Positions 27,884-36,382 are shown, counted from the first letter of the stretch. The stretch is 64,000 bases of DNA from Microbacterium hydrocarbonoxydans (GCF_000956475.1 NZ_JYJB01000005.1:62001-126000); one strand, 5' to 3'. The notes: generated from the sequence alone by a model not told the origin. Translations and numbers: made by a program.

Positions 27884-30484
27884 TCAGTGGCAGGTGATCG
27901 TGCTGGTGTCGGCCACTGCGCCGCCGACAGCGATGAGCTTGGACGTCACCGAGTCGTCGGTGAAGTCGAGCTGCAGCACGCCGTACTTGTCGCCGACGCG
28001 CTTGACGCTGTTCGGCTTGACGTTCTCATAGCCCGTCAGGTTGACTCCGCCCATTCCGGCGACGATCTCGACCGTGCCGTTCGCCGCTGCCGCACCCGTC
28101 GCCGACTGCGGCGCGAAGCGCTCGTAGTCATGGTCGTGCCCGTTGATCACGAGCTCGACGCCGGCGTTCGCCATCAGAGCCCAGACCTCGTCCGAGACGC
28201 CCTCGTTGCCGTGGGTGCCGGAGGTGAAGGCCGGGTGGTGGTAGTACACGACAGTGCACTGTTTGGTGTTCGCCGCGAGATCGGCCTTGATCCAGTCGAT
28301 CTGCTCCTGCTCGTCGAAGCGGTTGGAGTTCAGCGCGATGAAGTGCCAGTTGCCGTAGTCGTAGCTGTACCACATCTTGCCCTGCGGGGTCGCGCGGGCG
28401 CCGAAGTAGTCGCGGTAGGCCTGCTCATCGCCCTTCTCCGTCTCCTCGTTGTAGTCGGTGTCGTACGACTCGTGGTTTCCGGGCACCGGCCAGGTGCTGC
28501 TCTTGAACTTGCCCCAGGACTTGTCGTAGTTGTTCATGAAGTCCTCGATGTGCCCGTCGTCGTAGGCCATGTCACCCATCGTGATGTAGAACGCCGGGTT
28601 GAGGGACTGCGCGAGCGTCGCAGTGGCGAAGTGCTGGCAGCTCGAGCTGGGTGCCGAGCAGCCGGTGCCTGCGATGTCGCCCGCGCCGACGACGCGGAAG
28701 GTCGTGCCGCCGGGGGTGCCTCCGTCGGTGCTCGCGGTGCCGTACGCCTCGACCTCGAACAGCGAGTAGCCGTAGGCGGTGCCACGAGCAGTGCCGTAGA
28801 TGCGCAGGTAGCGACCGGAGCCGTTGAGGCTCGTGAACTCATCCGTGCCGCCGTTGCCCGCGGCTTCCGTGGCGAGCGTCGTCCAGGTCGTGCCGTCGGC
28901 CGACATTTCGATGCGGTACTTGCTCGCGTACGCGGCTTCCCACTTCAAGACGACCTTGTTCACGGTCGATCCGGCACCGAGGTCGATGCGGATCCACTGC
29001 GGGTCGATGCCCTCCTTGCTGGACCAACGACTCGTCGCGCTGCCGTCGACCGCCTTCGAGCCGTCGAACTCCGCGCTTTCCACCGAGGAGGTCGTCGTCG
29101 GCTTGCTCTTCGAGATGAGCGTCGCCGTCCCCGGGGTGGAGGTCGGCGTGGGGGTCGGCGTCGCGGTCTGCGTGGGCGTGGGGGTGGGAGTGGGCGTGGT
29201 GCCGCCCCCGGTGCTCGCGGTGCCGTACGCCTCGACCTCGAACAGCGAGTAGCCGTAGGCGGTGCCGCGGGCCGTGCCGTAGATGCGCAGGTAGCGACCG
29301 GAGCCGTTGAGGCTCGTGAACTCATCCGTGCCGCCGTTGCCTGCGGCTTCCGTGGCGAGCGTCGTCCAGGTCGTGCCATCGGCCGACATCTCGATGCGGT
29401 ACTTGCTCGCGTACGCGGCCTCCCACTTCAAGACGACCTTGGAGACCGCAGCCCCTGCACCGAGGTCGATGCGGATCCACTGCGGGTCGATGCCCTCCTT
29501 GCTGGACCAACGACTCGTCGCGCTGCCGTCGACCGCCTTCGCCGCCTCGAAGCCGGCGCCCTCGACCGAGGACGCCGTGACCGGCTTGCCCTGCGAGATC
29601 AGCGTCGCGGTGCCCGGCGTCGTCGGGGTAGGCGTGGGCGTGGGCGTGGCTCCGCCGATCTCGTCCAGCGGCCAGCGCGGCGTCGGATCGGTTGCCAGGT
29701 TGAAGTGGTCGGATCCGTACATGTCCCAGACCAGCGGGGTGTCGAGGTTCAGGTTTCCCGCGTCGAGCCACACGCGCTGGGCCGTCTCGATGCGGCTCAC
29801 GTCCTCGTGGGCCGCCTCCTTCTGCATCTCGACCACGCGCGCGTCGAGGAACGCGTTGAGATACGTCGTCTCGTTGCCTCCCTGAGCAGGAGTCTGCGCC
29901 TTTTTCTTCGCCTCGGTGCGGATGCTCTGCAGGCCGTCGAAGCCATGAACGACCGCCGCGTCGTAATACGCGAACTGCCCGAGCGCGCCGAGCTTGTCGC
30001 CGATGGCGAGGTCGACCGAGGGATCGAAGTACCACTCCCTCGTGAGGTCGCGCTGCGCGCGCTGGAACGCGGCCTTCTGCCCCTCGGCCTTCCAGGCGGT
30101 CTCGAAGGCCGAGCCCAGGCCGGTGTGCGAATCCGTGCCGTCGACGCTGCGCAGGGCGGGAAGGTACTTCGCGAGGCCGTTGCTCGGATACTTCTGCGTG
30201 TACCGCTCGACGAGTTCGAGCATGTCGCTCGTCCCGGAGGTGAACCCGATGATGCCGCCGGTGTAACCTCGGCCGTCGCCGATGTCTTCGATGTAGTCGT
30301 AGCGGTTGTACCAGTCCAGCACCGAGTTCTCGGCCGAGGTGATGATCTCCTGTGCGATCTCGCGCTTGACCGGGTCGCGCAGGCTGACGGGCGTAGCAGC
30401 CTGTGCCGAGGTGGCGATCAGGCCGCTGAGCGGTATCACGATGGCGGCAGCCAGCAGAGCCAGCAATGGTCGACGTTGACGCAT
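27884..30484 (-). CDS. Secreted GH46 chitosanase fused to two CBM32 domains and a metallophosphoesterase
   Basis: 866 residues from the ATG at 30484, behind GGAGGAATC. A signal peptide covers about 1-30 (cleavage after SAQA). The GH46 chitosanase domain, residues about 33-270, closely matches the Streptomyces N174 type; the catalytic pair is E52 (in SAENSVLDW) and D70 (in IEDIGDGRGYTGG), with the family's spacing of 18. A Pro/Thr linker leads to discoidin/CBM32 domain 1 (about 290-425), a second Pro/Thr linker and CBM32 domain 2 (about 450-590). The C-terminal 260 residues form a calcineurin-like phosphoesterase with GDMAYDDG, GNHES, HHPAF and GHDHDYER metal ligands. One open frame encodes everything. 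Hydrolysis of chitosan is well supported; the phosphatase substrate is unknown. It heads the operon with MFS and propeller genes and is probably under ROK control. Confidence 0.93.
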   Translation of the reverse strand: MRQRRPLLALLAAAIVIPLSGLIATSAQAATPVSLRDPVKREIAQEIITSAENSVLDWYNRYDYIEDIGDGRGYTGGIIGFTSGTSDMLELVERYTQKYPSNGLAKYLPALRSVDGTDSHTGLGSAFETAWKAEGQKAAFQRAQRDLTREWYFDPSVDLAIGDKLGALGQFAYYDAAVVHGFDGLQSIRTEAKKKAQTPAQGGNETTYLNAFLDARVVEMQKEAAHEDVSRIETAQRVWLDAGNLNLDTPLVWDMYGSDHFNLATDPTPRWPLDEIGGATPTPTPTPTTPGTATLISQGKPVTASSVEGAGFEAAKAVDGSATSRWSSKEGIDPQWIRIDLGAGAAVSKVVLKWEAAYASKYRIEMSADGTTWTTLATEAAGNGGTDEFTSLNGSGRYLRIYGTARGTAYGYSLFEVEAYGTASTGGGTTPTPTPTPTQTATPTPTPTSTPGTATLISKSKPTTTSSVESAEFDGSKAVDGSATSRWSSKEGIDPQWIRIDLGAGSTVNKVVLKWEAAYASKYRIEMSADGTTWTTLATEAAGNGGTDEFTSLNGSGRYLRIYGTARGTAYGYSLFEVEAYGTASTDGGTPGGTTFRVVGAGDIAGTGCSAPSSSCQHFATATLAQSLNPAFYITMGDMAYDDGHIEDFMNNYDKSWGKFKSSTWPVPGNHESYDTDYNEETEKGDEQAYRDYFGARATPQGKMWYSYDYGNWHFIALNSNRFDEQEQIDWIKADLAANTKQCTVVYYHHPAFTSGTHGNEGVSDEVWALMANAGVELVINGHDHDYERFAPQSATGAAAANGTVEIVAGMGGVNLTGYENVKPNSVKRVGDKYGVLQLDFTDDSVTSKLIAVGGAVADTSTITCH
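28728..29621 (-). repeat. Tandem duplication of the CBM32-coding segment
   Basis: About 410 bp at 28728-29138 recurs at 29211-29621 with an offset of 483 bp. Long blocks are identical at DNA level and differences are mostly synonymous or in the first quarter of the domain. The units are separated by a Pro/Thr-coding linker. This points to recent duplication or gene conversion and a risk of assembly collapse or recombination. Confidence 0.88.
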
Positions 30485-30509
30485 GATTCCTCCGGTGGGG
30501 GTTGGGGGG

Positions 30510-30536
30510 TAAAGAATGTTTAGGAAACATTCTTTA
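30510..30536. promoter_or_regulatory. Perfect 27-bp palindromic operator of the chitosanase gene
   Basis: The 12-base arm TAAAGAATGTTT (30510-30521) and its exact reverse complement (30525-30536) flank AGG. It is AT-rich in a GC-rich genome, covers the predicted transcription start and lies 26 bases before the chitosanase ATG. The divergent ROK regulator is the obvious candidate ligand. Confidence 0.85.
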
Positions 30537-30542
30537 CGAAGA

Positions 30543-30571
30543 GTTATACCCCAGCATCCGCGCCTGCGCAA
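30543..30571 (-). promoter_or_regulatory. Chitosanase promoter
   Basis: On the minus strand TTGCGC (30566-30571), a 17-base spacer and TATAAC (30543-30548); the start would fall near 30536, at the edge of the palindrome, so bound repressor would block it. Confidence 0.75.
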
Positions 30572-30658
30572 TGGCCCGGCAGCGCGGTTCTCCTGACGTT
30601 CATCCGGCTGACGGGTCTGTAGCATGCGGAGTACCCGAAACGAGACAACGAGGACATC

Positions 30659-31870
30659 GTGCCCACTCCCCCGACCGGAACCAGCGTCGTCCGAGCCATC
30701 AACGCCCGAGCCGCACTCCGTATGCTGCTCGACCGAGGTCCGCTGAGCCGCCCCGAGATCGCGGCCCTTCTGGCGGTGTCGAAGCCCACGGCCTCGCACC
30801 TGCTGGCACAGCTCGGCGAGAGCGGCCTGGTCAAGAGCGACGGAAACCGCGACGGAGCTGTCGGACGCGCGGCCGAGCTGTTCCGCGCGAACGAGGCGGC
30901 GGCCTACGCCGCCGCGATGGACATCACCCCCGAGCGCACGGCGGCGGTCGTCACAGACCTCACCGGCTCCGTGGTGGGGAGCTTCTCCCTTCATGCGGAC
31001 GACGACACGGACCTCGATCCGGCCGCTCAGGTGCAGCGTGCGCTGACCGGCGCCTGCGCAGAGGCCGGCATCCCGGCATCCGCCATCCGCAGAGTGGTGA
31101 TCGGCATCCAGGGAGCGATCGATCCCACCTCCGATCGCCTGCGCTTCGCCGCGCACCTGCCGGGGTGGCAGCGTCCGGGACTCACCGCCGCGCTGCAGGA
31201 CGCCGTGGGTGCACCGGTCGACATCGAGAACGACGTGAACCTCGTCGCGATCGCCGAGCGAGCGCACGGCGTCGCCACCCAGGAGGACAGCTTCGCCGTG
31301 CTGTGGGTGTCGGACGGCATCGGCATGGGCCTCATGTTCGGCGGCCGCGTGCACCGCGGCCTCACAGGCGGCGCGGGCGAGATCGCGGAGCTGCCCGTGC
31401 CCGGTGCGCCGGTGCCGCAGGAGGCGAACGAGTTCGGCGCGAGCGGCATGCAGGCCATGGCCGGAGGGCCGGCGCTGCGCCGCGTGCTCGCCGAGCACGG
31501 ATTCACCGCCGAGTCCGCCGTGCAGGCCATGACGGATGCCGTTGCCGCCAGCGGCGACGGCGCAGCATCCGCTCTCGACGAGATCGCCGCCCGGCTGGCC
31601 CTCGGCCTGTCGTCCGTCGTGGCGATCGTCGACCCCGACCTGATCGTGCTCGCCGGCGACCTGGCACTCGCCGGCGGAGAGCGCCTGCGCAGCCTGGTCC
31701 AGCACCACCTGCACACGTCAGTGGTCGCCCGGCCGCCCGTGCTCCTGTCCGGACTCGACGGCAACCCGGTGCTCGACGGGGCCCTGCAGCTCGCCGTCGA
31801 ACGAGTGCAGGGCGAGGTGCTCGACACGGTCAGCGGCGGTCAGTCGAAGCCGGCATCCGACGGCGTCTGA
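30659..31870 (+). CDS. ROK-family transcriptional regulator (CsnR-like)
   Basis: 403 residues from a GTG behind GAGGA. An N-terminal winged helix (residues about 15-70, LLDRGPLSRPEIAALLAVSKPTASHLLAQL) precedes a ROK/sugar-kinase-like domain with ENDVNLVAIAE near 190 and GGAGEIAELPV near 235. The ROK zinc-binding Cys cluster is not evident after GGAGEIAE, so the metal site may be missing. In Streptomyces lividans the ROK protein CsnR represses a chitosanase gene through a palindrome; the divergent layout here suggests the same role. It is convergent with the sugar importer operon. Confidence 0.85.
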   Translation: MPTPPTGTSVVRAINARAALRMLLDRGPLSRPEIAALLAVSKPTASHLLAQLGESGLVKSDGNRDGAVGRAAELFRANEAAAYAAAMDITPERTAAVVTDLTGSVVGSFSLHADDDTDLDPAAQVQRALTGACAEAGIPASAIRRVVIGIQGAIDPTSDRLRFAAHLPGWQRPGLTAALQDAVGAPVDIENDVNLVAIAERAHGVATQEDSFAVLWVSDGIGMGLMFGGRVHRGLTGGAGEIAELPVPGAPVPQEANEFGASGMQAMAGGPALRRVLAEHGFTAESAVQAMTDAVAASGDGAASALDEIAARLALGLSSVVAIVDPDLIVLAGDLALAGGERLRSLVQHHLHTSVVARPPVLLSGLDGNPVLDGALQLAVERVQGEVLDTVSGGQSKPASDGV

Positions 31871-31882
31871 GCAGGCTCCGCG

Positions 31883-32791
31883 TCAGCCCTTCGTCGCGCC
31901 GGCGGTCAGTCCGCCGACGATGTACTTCTGCAGGAACAGGAACAGCACCATCACGGGCACAGCCGCCATCACCGCACCCGCCGAGAACGCCGACCAGTCG
32001 GCGTAACGGGGGTTCGCGACGAGCTTGGTGAGACCGACGACCAGGGTCTGCTTGTCGACGTCCACGAGCATGATGCTCGCGATCACGTACTCGTTCACGG
32101 TTCCGATGAACGACAGCAGCGCCACCACCGCGAGGATCGGGGCGACCAGCGGCAGGATCATCGTGAAGAAGATGCGGGCGTGGCCCGCGCCGTCGATGCG
32201 CGCGGCCTCGTCGAGCTCGATCGGCAGCGTGTTGAAGAAGCCGTACATGAGGTAGGTGTTCACGCCCAGCGCGCCGCCGAGGTAGACCAGGATCAGTCCG
32301 GTGTGCGTGTTGAGGCCGATGGCGGGGAACCAGTCGCCCAGCGTGGTCATGAGCAGGAAGATCGCGACGACCGCGAGCAGCTGCGGGAACATCTGCACGA
32401 CCACGATCGTGACGAGGCCCACGCGGCGGCCGGTGAACCGCATGCGGGAGAACGCGTATGCGGCCAGCGCTCCGATGAACACGGTCGAGGCTCCCGTGAT
32501 CACTGCGATGAGGAGCGTGTTCAGGAACCACAGGCCGTAGGGGTTCTGGGGGTCGCTGAGAATGCGGACGTAGCTGTCGATGCCGATGGCCGAGAACAGG
32601 CGATTCGAGCCGGTCAGCGTGCCCTTCGGATTCAGCGAGGCCGACAGCACGTACAGCAGCGGGAAGAGCGCGAAGGCGCTCACCACGATCGCGATGACAT
32701 GGCGCCATCCGGTGTCGGCGAACCACTTGCCGAAGGAGCGCCGGCGGGGCGCGAGGAGCTGCTCGTTCGTGACGGTGCGTGCGGTGCTCAT
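31883..32791 (-). CDS. Sugar ABC transporter permease (MalG-type)
   Basis: 302 residues from MSTARTVTNEQLLAPRRR. Six membrane segments are visible and the EAA loop reads NTLPIELDEAARIDGAGHARIFFTMILPL, the contact to the ATPase. The end KYIVGGLTAGATKG is typical of MalG. The ATG overlaps the malF-like stop (ATGA). No ATPase gene is in the window, as is common for actinobacterial importers that share MsiK. Confidence 0.94.
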   Translation of the reverse strand: MSTARTVTNEQLLAPRRRSFGKWFADTGWRHVIAIVVSAFALFPLLYVLSASLNPKGTLTGSNRLFSAIGIDSYVRILSDPQNPYGLWFLNTLLIAVITGASTVFIGALAAYAFSRMRFTGRRVGLVTIVVVQMFPQLLAVVAIFLLMTTLGDWFPAIGLNTHTGLILVYLGGALGVNTYLMYGFFNTLPIELDEAARIDGAGHARIFFTMILPLVAPILAVVALLSFIGTVNEYVIASIMLVDVDKQTLVVGLTKLVANPRYADWSAFSAGAVMAAVPVMVLFLFLQKYIVGGLTAGATKG

Positions 32792-34395
32792 CAGTTCAGC
32801 TCCTCGAGTGCCTTGGTCTTGCGGAAGCTGATGATCGAGATCGTCGCCACCACGATGAAGATCAGGATGGTGAAGGCGGAGGCCAGGCCGTAGTCGCGGT
32901 TCTGTCCCGTGAAGGCCACCTTGTAGACCATCGAGATGAGGATGTCGGTGTGCCCGACCGGGATGCTCACGTCGTCGAACCGCGGGCCGCCGTTGGTGAG
33001 CATGTAGATCAGGTTGAAGTTGTTGAAATTGAACGCGAACGACGAGATCAGCAGCGGCGCGACCGTCACCAGCAGGAGCGGCAGCTTGATGCGGCGGAAG
33101 ATCTGCCACGGGTTCGCGCCGTCCATGACGGCCGCCTCGTTGACTTCCGAGGGGATGCCCTGCAGGGCGCCCATGCAGACCAGGAACATGTAGGGGAAGC
33201 CGAGCCACAGGTTCACGATCAGCACCGAGACCTTCGCGAGCACCGGGTCGGTGAGCCAGGGGATCTCGGCGCCGCCGAAGATCACCTGGTTGATGAAGCC
33301 GAAGCTCTCGTTCATCATGCCGGCCCAGACCAGGGCCGAGAGGAAGGCGGGGAAGGCGTACGGGAGGATCAGGATGATCCGGTACCCGTTGCGGAACCGC
33401 ATCTTCGTGTTGTTGAAGACCAGCGCGAGCAGCAGGCCGAGGAAGAACGTCGAGGCCACCGAGACGAGGGCGAACACGAACGTCCAGATGGTCACCGAGA
33501 TGAGCGGACCGCGGATGGACTCGTCGCTCACGGCTCGCACGAAGTTGTCGAAGCCGACCGTCGTCTGCCATCCCGGCAGCAGCTGCTTGCCGTTCTCCGC
33601 AGTGAAGGCGCCGGAGCCGTTGTCGGCGTAGACGGTGCCCGTGTCGGTGTCGGTGATCGTGTCTGCATCCGCGTCGTACTCGAGCGTCGAGATGTACAGG
33701 TAGCCCTTCTGGCCGTCGGGGGCGCGGAGGCTGCCGTCGTTGGGGTCGTCGCTGAACGGCACCGAGAGCTTCTCGAGCTCGGCCGAGAGAGTGAAGACCT
33801 TGGCGAGCGGGAGCGTCGTCCACCCGTCGGTCGCGACGGCCTGGCCGCCTTCGAAGTCGGCGTCGACCTCCTGCAGCGGCTGCTCGGCGGTTCCGAGCAG
33901 GGCGTCTCCCGAGTCGGGATCGGTGACGAGCAGACCGTATGTGCCGAACTGCTCGACCACGGTCACGGGGTAGGTCGGCGAGTCCTCGACGCGCTCCTGC
34001 GCGGAGGCGAGCAGCGAGGAGATCGCCTGGTCCTTGGTGCCGTTGTGTCCGGTGCCGTAGTTGGTGAAGCCGATGTACCCCGTGTAGAGCAGCGTGAACA
34101 CCTGGAAGATCACCAGGAAGATGATGCCGGGGGTCAGGTACTTGGCGGGGATCAGCTTGCGGGAGAAGTAGATCCAGTTGACGAGGACCGCGACCACGAC
34201 GACGACGCCGAGGATCAGCCACTCCTGATGCGTGAAGAGCACGTAGGCGGCGTAGAGCGCGATCGCGTCGACGACGGCCAGGAGCAGGATCTTCAGCAGC
34301 GCCCAGCCGATCGGCGTGGATGCTGCATCGGCGATCTTCGCGGCCTGACGCTGGCGCTTGGTCGGAGGAGCCGTGGGCTCGGCAGTGTGTGTCAT
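32791..34395 (-). CDS. Sugar ABC transporter permease (MalF-type)
   Basis: 534 residues, long like MalF of the maltose systems. Two N-terminal membrane segments precede an extracytoplasmic P2-like region (about residues 110-275) and then the permease core with the EAA motif GIPSEVNEAAVMDGANPWQIF. GGPRFDDVSIPVGHTDILISMVYK matches the maltose/maltodextrin class. It partners the MalG-like gene downstream. Confidence 0.94.
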   Translation of the reverse strand: MTHTAEPTAPPTKRQRQAAKIADAASTPIGWALLKILLLAVVDAIALYAAYVLFTHQEWLILGVVVVVAVLVNWIYFSRKLIPAKYLTPGIIFLVIFQVFTLLYTGYIGFTNYGTGHNGTKDQAISSLLASAQERVEDSPTYPVTVVEQFGTYGLLVTDPDSGDALLGTAEQPLQEVDADFEGGQAVATDGWTTLPLAKVFTLSAELEKLSVPFSDDPNDGSLRAPDGQKGYLYISTLEYDADADTITDTDTGTVYADNGSGAFTAENGKQLLPGWQTTVGFDNFVRAVSDESIRGPLISVTIWTFVFALVSVASTFFLGLLLALVFNNTKMRFRNGYRIILILPYAFPAFLSALVWAGMMNESFGFINQVIFGGAEIPWLTDPVLAKVSVLIVNLWLGFPYMFLVCMGALQGIPSEVNEAAVMDGANPWQIFRRIKLPLLLVTVAPLLISSFAFNFNNFNLIYMLTNGGPRFDDVSIPVGHTDILISMVYKVAFTGQNRDYGLASAFTILIFIVVATISIISFRKTKALEELN

Positions 34396-34413
34396 CTCGT
34401 CCCCGTCGTGGAG

Positions 34414-34447
34414 CTGCCGGGGCGGACGGGTGTGTCCGCCCCGGCAG
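34414..34447 (-). terminator. Perfect 14-bp hairpin between binding-protein and permease genes
   Basis: CTGCCGGGGCGGAC (34414-34427) and its exact complement (34434-34447) flank a 6-base loop, 18 bases after the binding-protein stop. Such hairpins usually stabilise the upstream message so that binding protein exceeds permease. Confidence 0.75.
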
Positions 34448-34465
34448 GATGGTGCTGGGTGTGTC

Positions 34466-35680
34466 TTACTTGATGGCCGCGGTCACGTCGTCGACGAGCT
34501 TCTGCCACGTCGTCTTCGGGTCCGCGCCGTTGATGATGGCGGCCTCAGCCACGCCCCAGAACTGCCAGACCGAACCCATGGCCGGGATGGCCGGCATCGG
34601 GACGGCGTCGGCGCCCACGGCCTGGAAGCCGGCGATGATCGGGTCGGATGCCGCCTCGTCAGCCGCAGCCGTGAGTGCGGGCAGGACGTTGCCGGCCTTG
34701 AACAGCTCGAGCTGGACGTCCTTCGTGCCGATGTAGTTCACCAGGAAGTCGTTCGCCGCGACCTTGTTCTTGGACTCCGCGCTGACGAAGAAGCCCTTGA
34801 CGCCGGCGAACGGCGATGCGGTCTCGCCCGTGGGGCTGGGAACCGGGTCGATGGCGACGTTGATGCCCGCGTCGACTGCGGCGCCCACGTTCCAGGGGCC
34901 CGTCAGCCAGAAGGCCGCCGTGCCGTCGAGGAACTGCTGCTTGGCGATCTCGCCGTCGACATCCGTGTTCAGGTTGCCGGTGCCGTTCTTGCCCTGGGCA
35001 CCGAGCCAGTCGGCGAAGGCGAAGCCGCCCTCGCTGCCGAGCTGCAGGTCGGTCGGGTCGTAGCTGCCCGAGTCGTCGGTGCCGAAGACGGGGGCGCCGA
35101 ATGCGGTCTGGAAGGGGTACAGGTGGTACGGGTTGCCCTCTGCGCCCTGCTCGACGACGAACTTGCCCTTGGAGATCATGTCGTCGAAGCTCGTCGGAGC
35201 CGCCGGCACCAGGTCTGCGTTGCGGAGCACAGCGATGTTCTCGACCGCGTACGGCAGCATGTAGACGGTGCCCTCGTAGGTCGCGGCCTGGAGGGCCACC
35301 GGGAGGTAGTCGGATGCCGAGTCGCCGAGTTCGAGCGGAGCGACCACGCCGTTGGTGGACAGCTCGCCCAGCCAGTCGTGCGCGCCCATGACGATGTCGG
35401 GGCCCTTGCCGGTGGGAACCTGCTGGATGAAGTCATCCTTCATGTCGTCGACCGACTTGCCGACGAGGTCGACCTTGACGCCGGTCTTCTTCTCGTAGGA
35501 GTCCGCTGCGCCCTGCAGCGCGTCCACGCGCTCCGAGTCGACCCAGACGGTCAGCTTGCTGGCGGCGTCGTCGCCCTTCGAGTCGTCGCCGCTGCCCCCG
35601 GTCGCGCAACCCGCGAGCGACAGGGTCGAAATCACGGCGATCGCGCTGAAGGCGGCGATGCCCCTCTTGTTCACCTTCAT
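34466..35680 (-). CDS. Sugar ABC transporter substrate-binding lipoprotein (MalE-type)
   Basis: 404 residues with a lipoprotein signal (lipobox LAGC, Cys near 25) followed by a Gly/Ser/Asp linker. The mature domain opens KLTVWVDSERVDALQGAAD and contains GPDIVMGAHDWLGEL and FFVSAESKNKVAANDFLVNY, features of maltose/maltodextrin-binding proteins. Maltodextrin is the best guess; oligosaccharides from the adjacent chitosanase island are an alternative. Expression is probably high, given the hairpin after the gene and the LacI-type operator at the promoter. Confidence 0.93.
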   Translation of the reverse strand: MKVNKRGIAAFSAIAVISTLSLAGCATGGSGDDSKGDDAASKLTVWVDSERVDALQGAADSYEKKTGVKVDLVGKSVDDMKDDFIQQVPTGKGPDIVMGAHDWLGELSTNGVVAPLELGDSASDYLPVALQAATYEGTVYMLPYAVENIAVLRNADLVPAAPTSFDDMISKGKFVVEQGAEGNPYHLYPFQTAFGAPVFGTDDSGSYDPTDLQLGSEGGFAFADWLGAQGKNGTGNLNTDVDGEIAKQQFLDGTAAFWLTGPWNVGAAVDAGINVAIDPVPSPTGETASPFAGVKGFFVSAESKNKVAANDFLVNYIGTKDVQLELFKAGNVLPALTAAADEAASDPIIAGFQAVGADAVPMPAIPAMGSVWQFWGVAEAAIINGADPKTTWQKLVDDVTAAIK

Positions 35681-35718
35681 TGGTGTGAGCCTCTCTCAGT
35701 GCTGATGGCCTGCAGGAC

Positions 35719-35761
35719 TGCAAGCGCTTACAGTATGCATCGAGATCGCAGTGATGCGCAA
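35719..35761 (-). promoter_or_regulatory. Promoter and LacI-type operator of the malEFG-like operon
   Basis: On the minus strand TTGCGC (35756-35761), 18 bases, CATACT (35732-35737). Immediately after is TGCAAGCGCTTACA (35719-35732, plus strand), a full match to the LacI/CcpA-type pattern TGNAANCGNTNNCA, overlapping the -10 and start site, a repression position. Confidence 0.72.
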
Positions 35762-35815
35762 TGAAAATCTGGGTTGATATCAGACCGTGACCGTGTCAGC
35801 AGCCGTGCAACAAGG

Positions 35816-35829
35816 TGAAAACGCTTCCA
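35816..35829. promoter_or_regulatory. Second LacI/cre-type operator
   Basis: TGAAAACGCTTCCA again matches TGNAANCGNTNNCA in full, 97 bp from the first site and 40 bp before the yajQ start. It could form a loop with the first operator or act on yajQ. Confidence 0.55.
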
Positions 35830-35855
35830 TGACTGCAGGGAAATGCGCGGGTCGG

Positions 35856-35861
35856 TAGACT
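35856..35861 (+). promoter_or_regulatory. -10 box, leaderless start of yajQ
   Basis: TAGACT, 7 bases before the ATG at 35869; no Shine-Dalgarno sequence intervenes. Confidence 0.6.
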
Positions 35862-35868
35862 TTTCCGC

Positions 35869-36357
35869 ATGGCTGACAGTTCCTTTGACATCGTCTCGAA
35901 AGTGGATCACCAGGAGGCCGAGAACGCCCTCAACCAGGCCCGCAAGGAGGTCGAGCAGCGCTACGACTTCAAGGGCACCGACGCTTCCATCGAGTGGAGC
36001 GGCGAGCAGATCCTCATCAAGGCGAACTCGGAGGAGCGCGCCAAGGCCGTGCTCGACGTCTTCCAGACCAAGCTGATCAAGCGCGGCATCTCCCTCAAGA
36101 GCCTCGAGTCGGGCGAGCCCTTCGCCAGCGGCAAGGAGTACCGCATCGTCTCGACCCTCAAGGACGGCATCTCCTCGGAGAATGCGAAGAAGATCGGCAA
36201 GATCATCCGCGACGAGGGCCCCAAGGGCGTGAAGAGCCAGATCCAAGGCGACGAACTGCGCGTGCAGTCCAAGAGCCGCGACGACCTGCAGGCAGTGATC
36301 GCGCTGCTCAAGGGCAGCGATCTCGACATCGACCTGCAGTTCATCAATTACCGGTAG
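35869..36357 (+). CDS. YajQ-family cyclic-di-GMP/nucleotide-binding protein
   Basis: 162 residues, the full family length, opening [20 protein letters not shown] and carrying the two ferredoxin-like domains ([32 protein letters not shown]) of the YajQ/UPF0234 family. Homologues in Xanthomonas bind cyclic di-GMP and modulate a transcription factor; in actinobacteria the role is unclear. It is monocistronic with a terminator. Confidence 0.96.
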   Translation: MADSSFDIVSKVDHQEAENALNQARKEVEQRYDFKGTDASIEWSGEQILIKANSEERAKAVLDVFQTKLIKRGISLKSLESGEPFASGKEYRIVSTLKDGISSENAKKIGKIIRDEGPKGVKSQIQGDELRVQSKSRDDLQAVIALLKGSDLDIDLQFINYR

Positions 36358-36382
36358 AGCCACCCCCCCCTCGTTGGACACG

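Noticed and set aside
29590..29660. GTGGGCG-type short repeats as a minisatellite or CRISPR
   Set aside because: They encode the Pro/Thr linkers of the chitosanase protein and are explained by that.
27560..30523. 987-codon frame on the plus strand opposite the chitosanase gene
   Set aside because: Opposite strand carries a protein with clear catalytic motifs, signal peptide and ribosome-binding site; the plus frame shows only repeat-derived low complexity.
30485..31714. N-terminal extension of the chitosanase frame to 1,276 residues
   Set aside because: The extension runs antisense through the ROK gene; the ATG at 30484 has a strong ribosome-binding site and is followed at once by a signal peptide.
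30659..31870. ROK protein as a sugar kinase
   Set aside because: The N-terminal winged helix is clear, and the location divergent from a palindrome fits a regulator.
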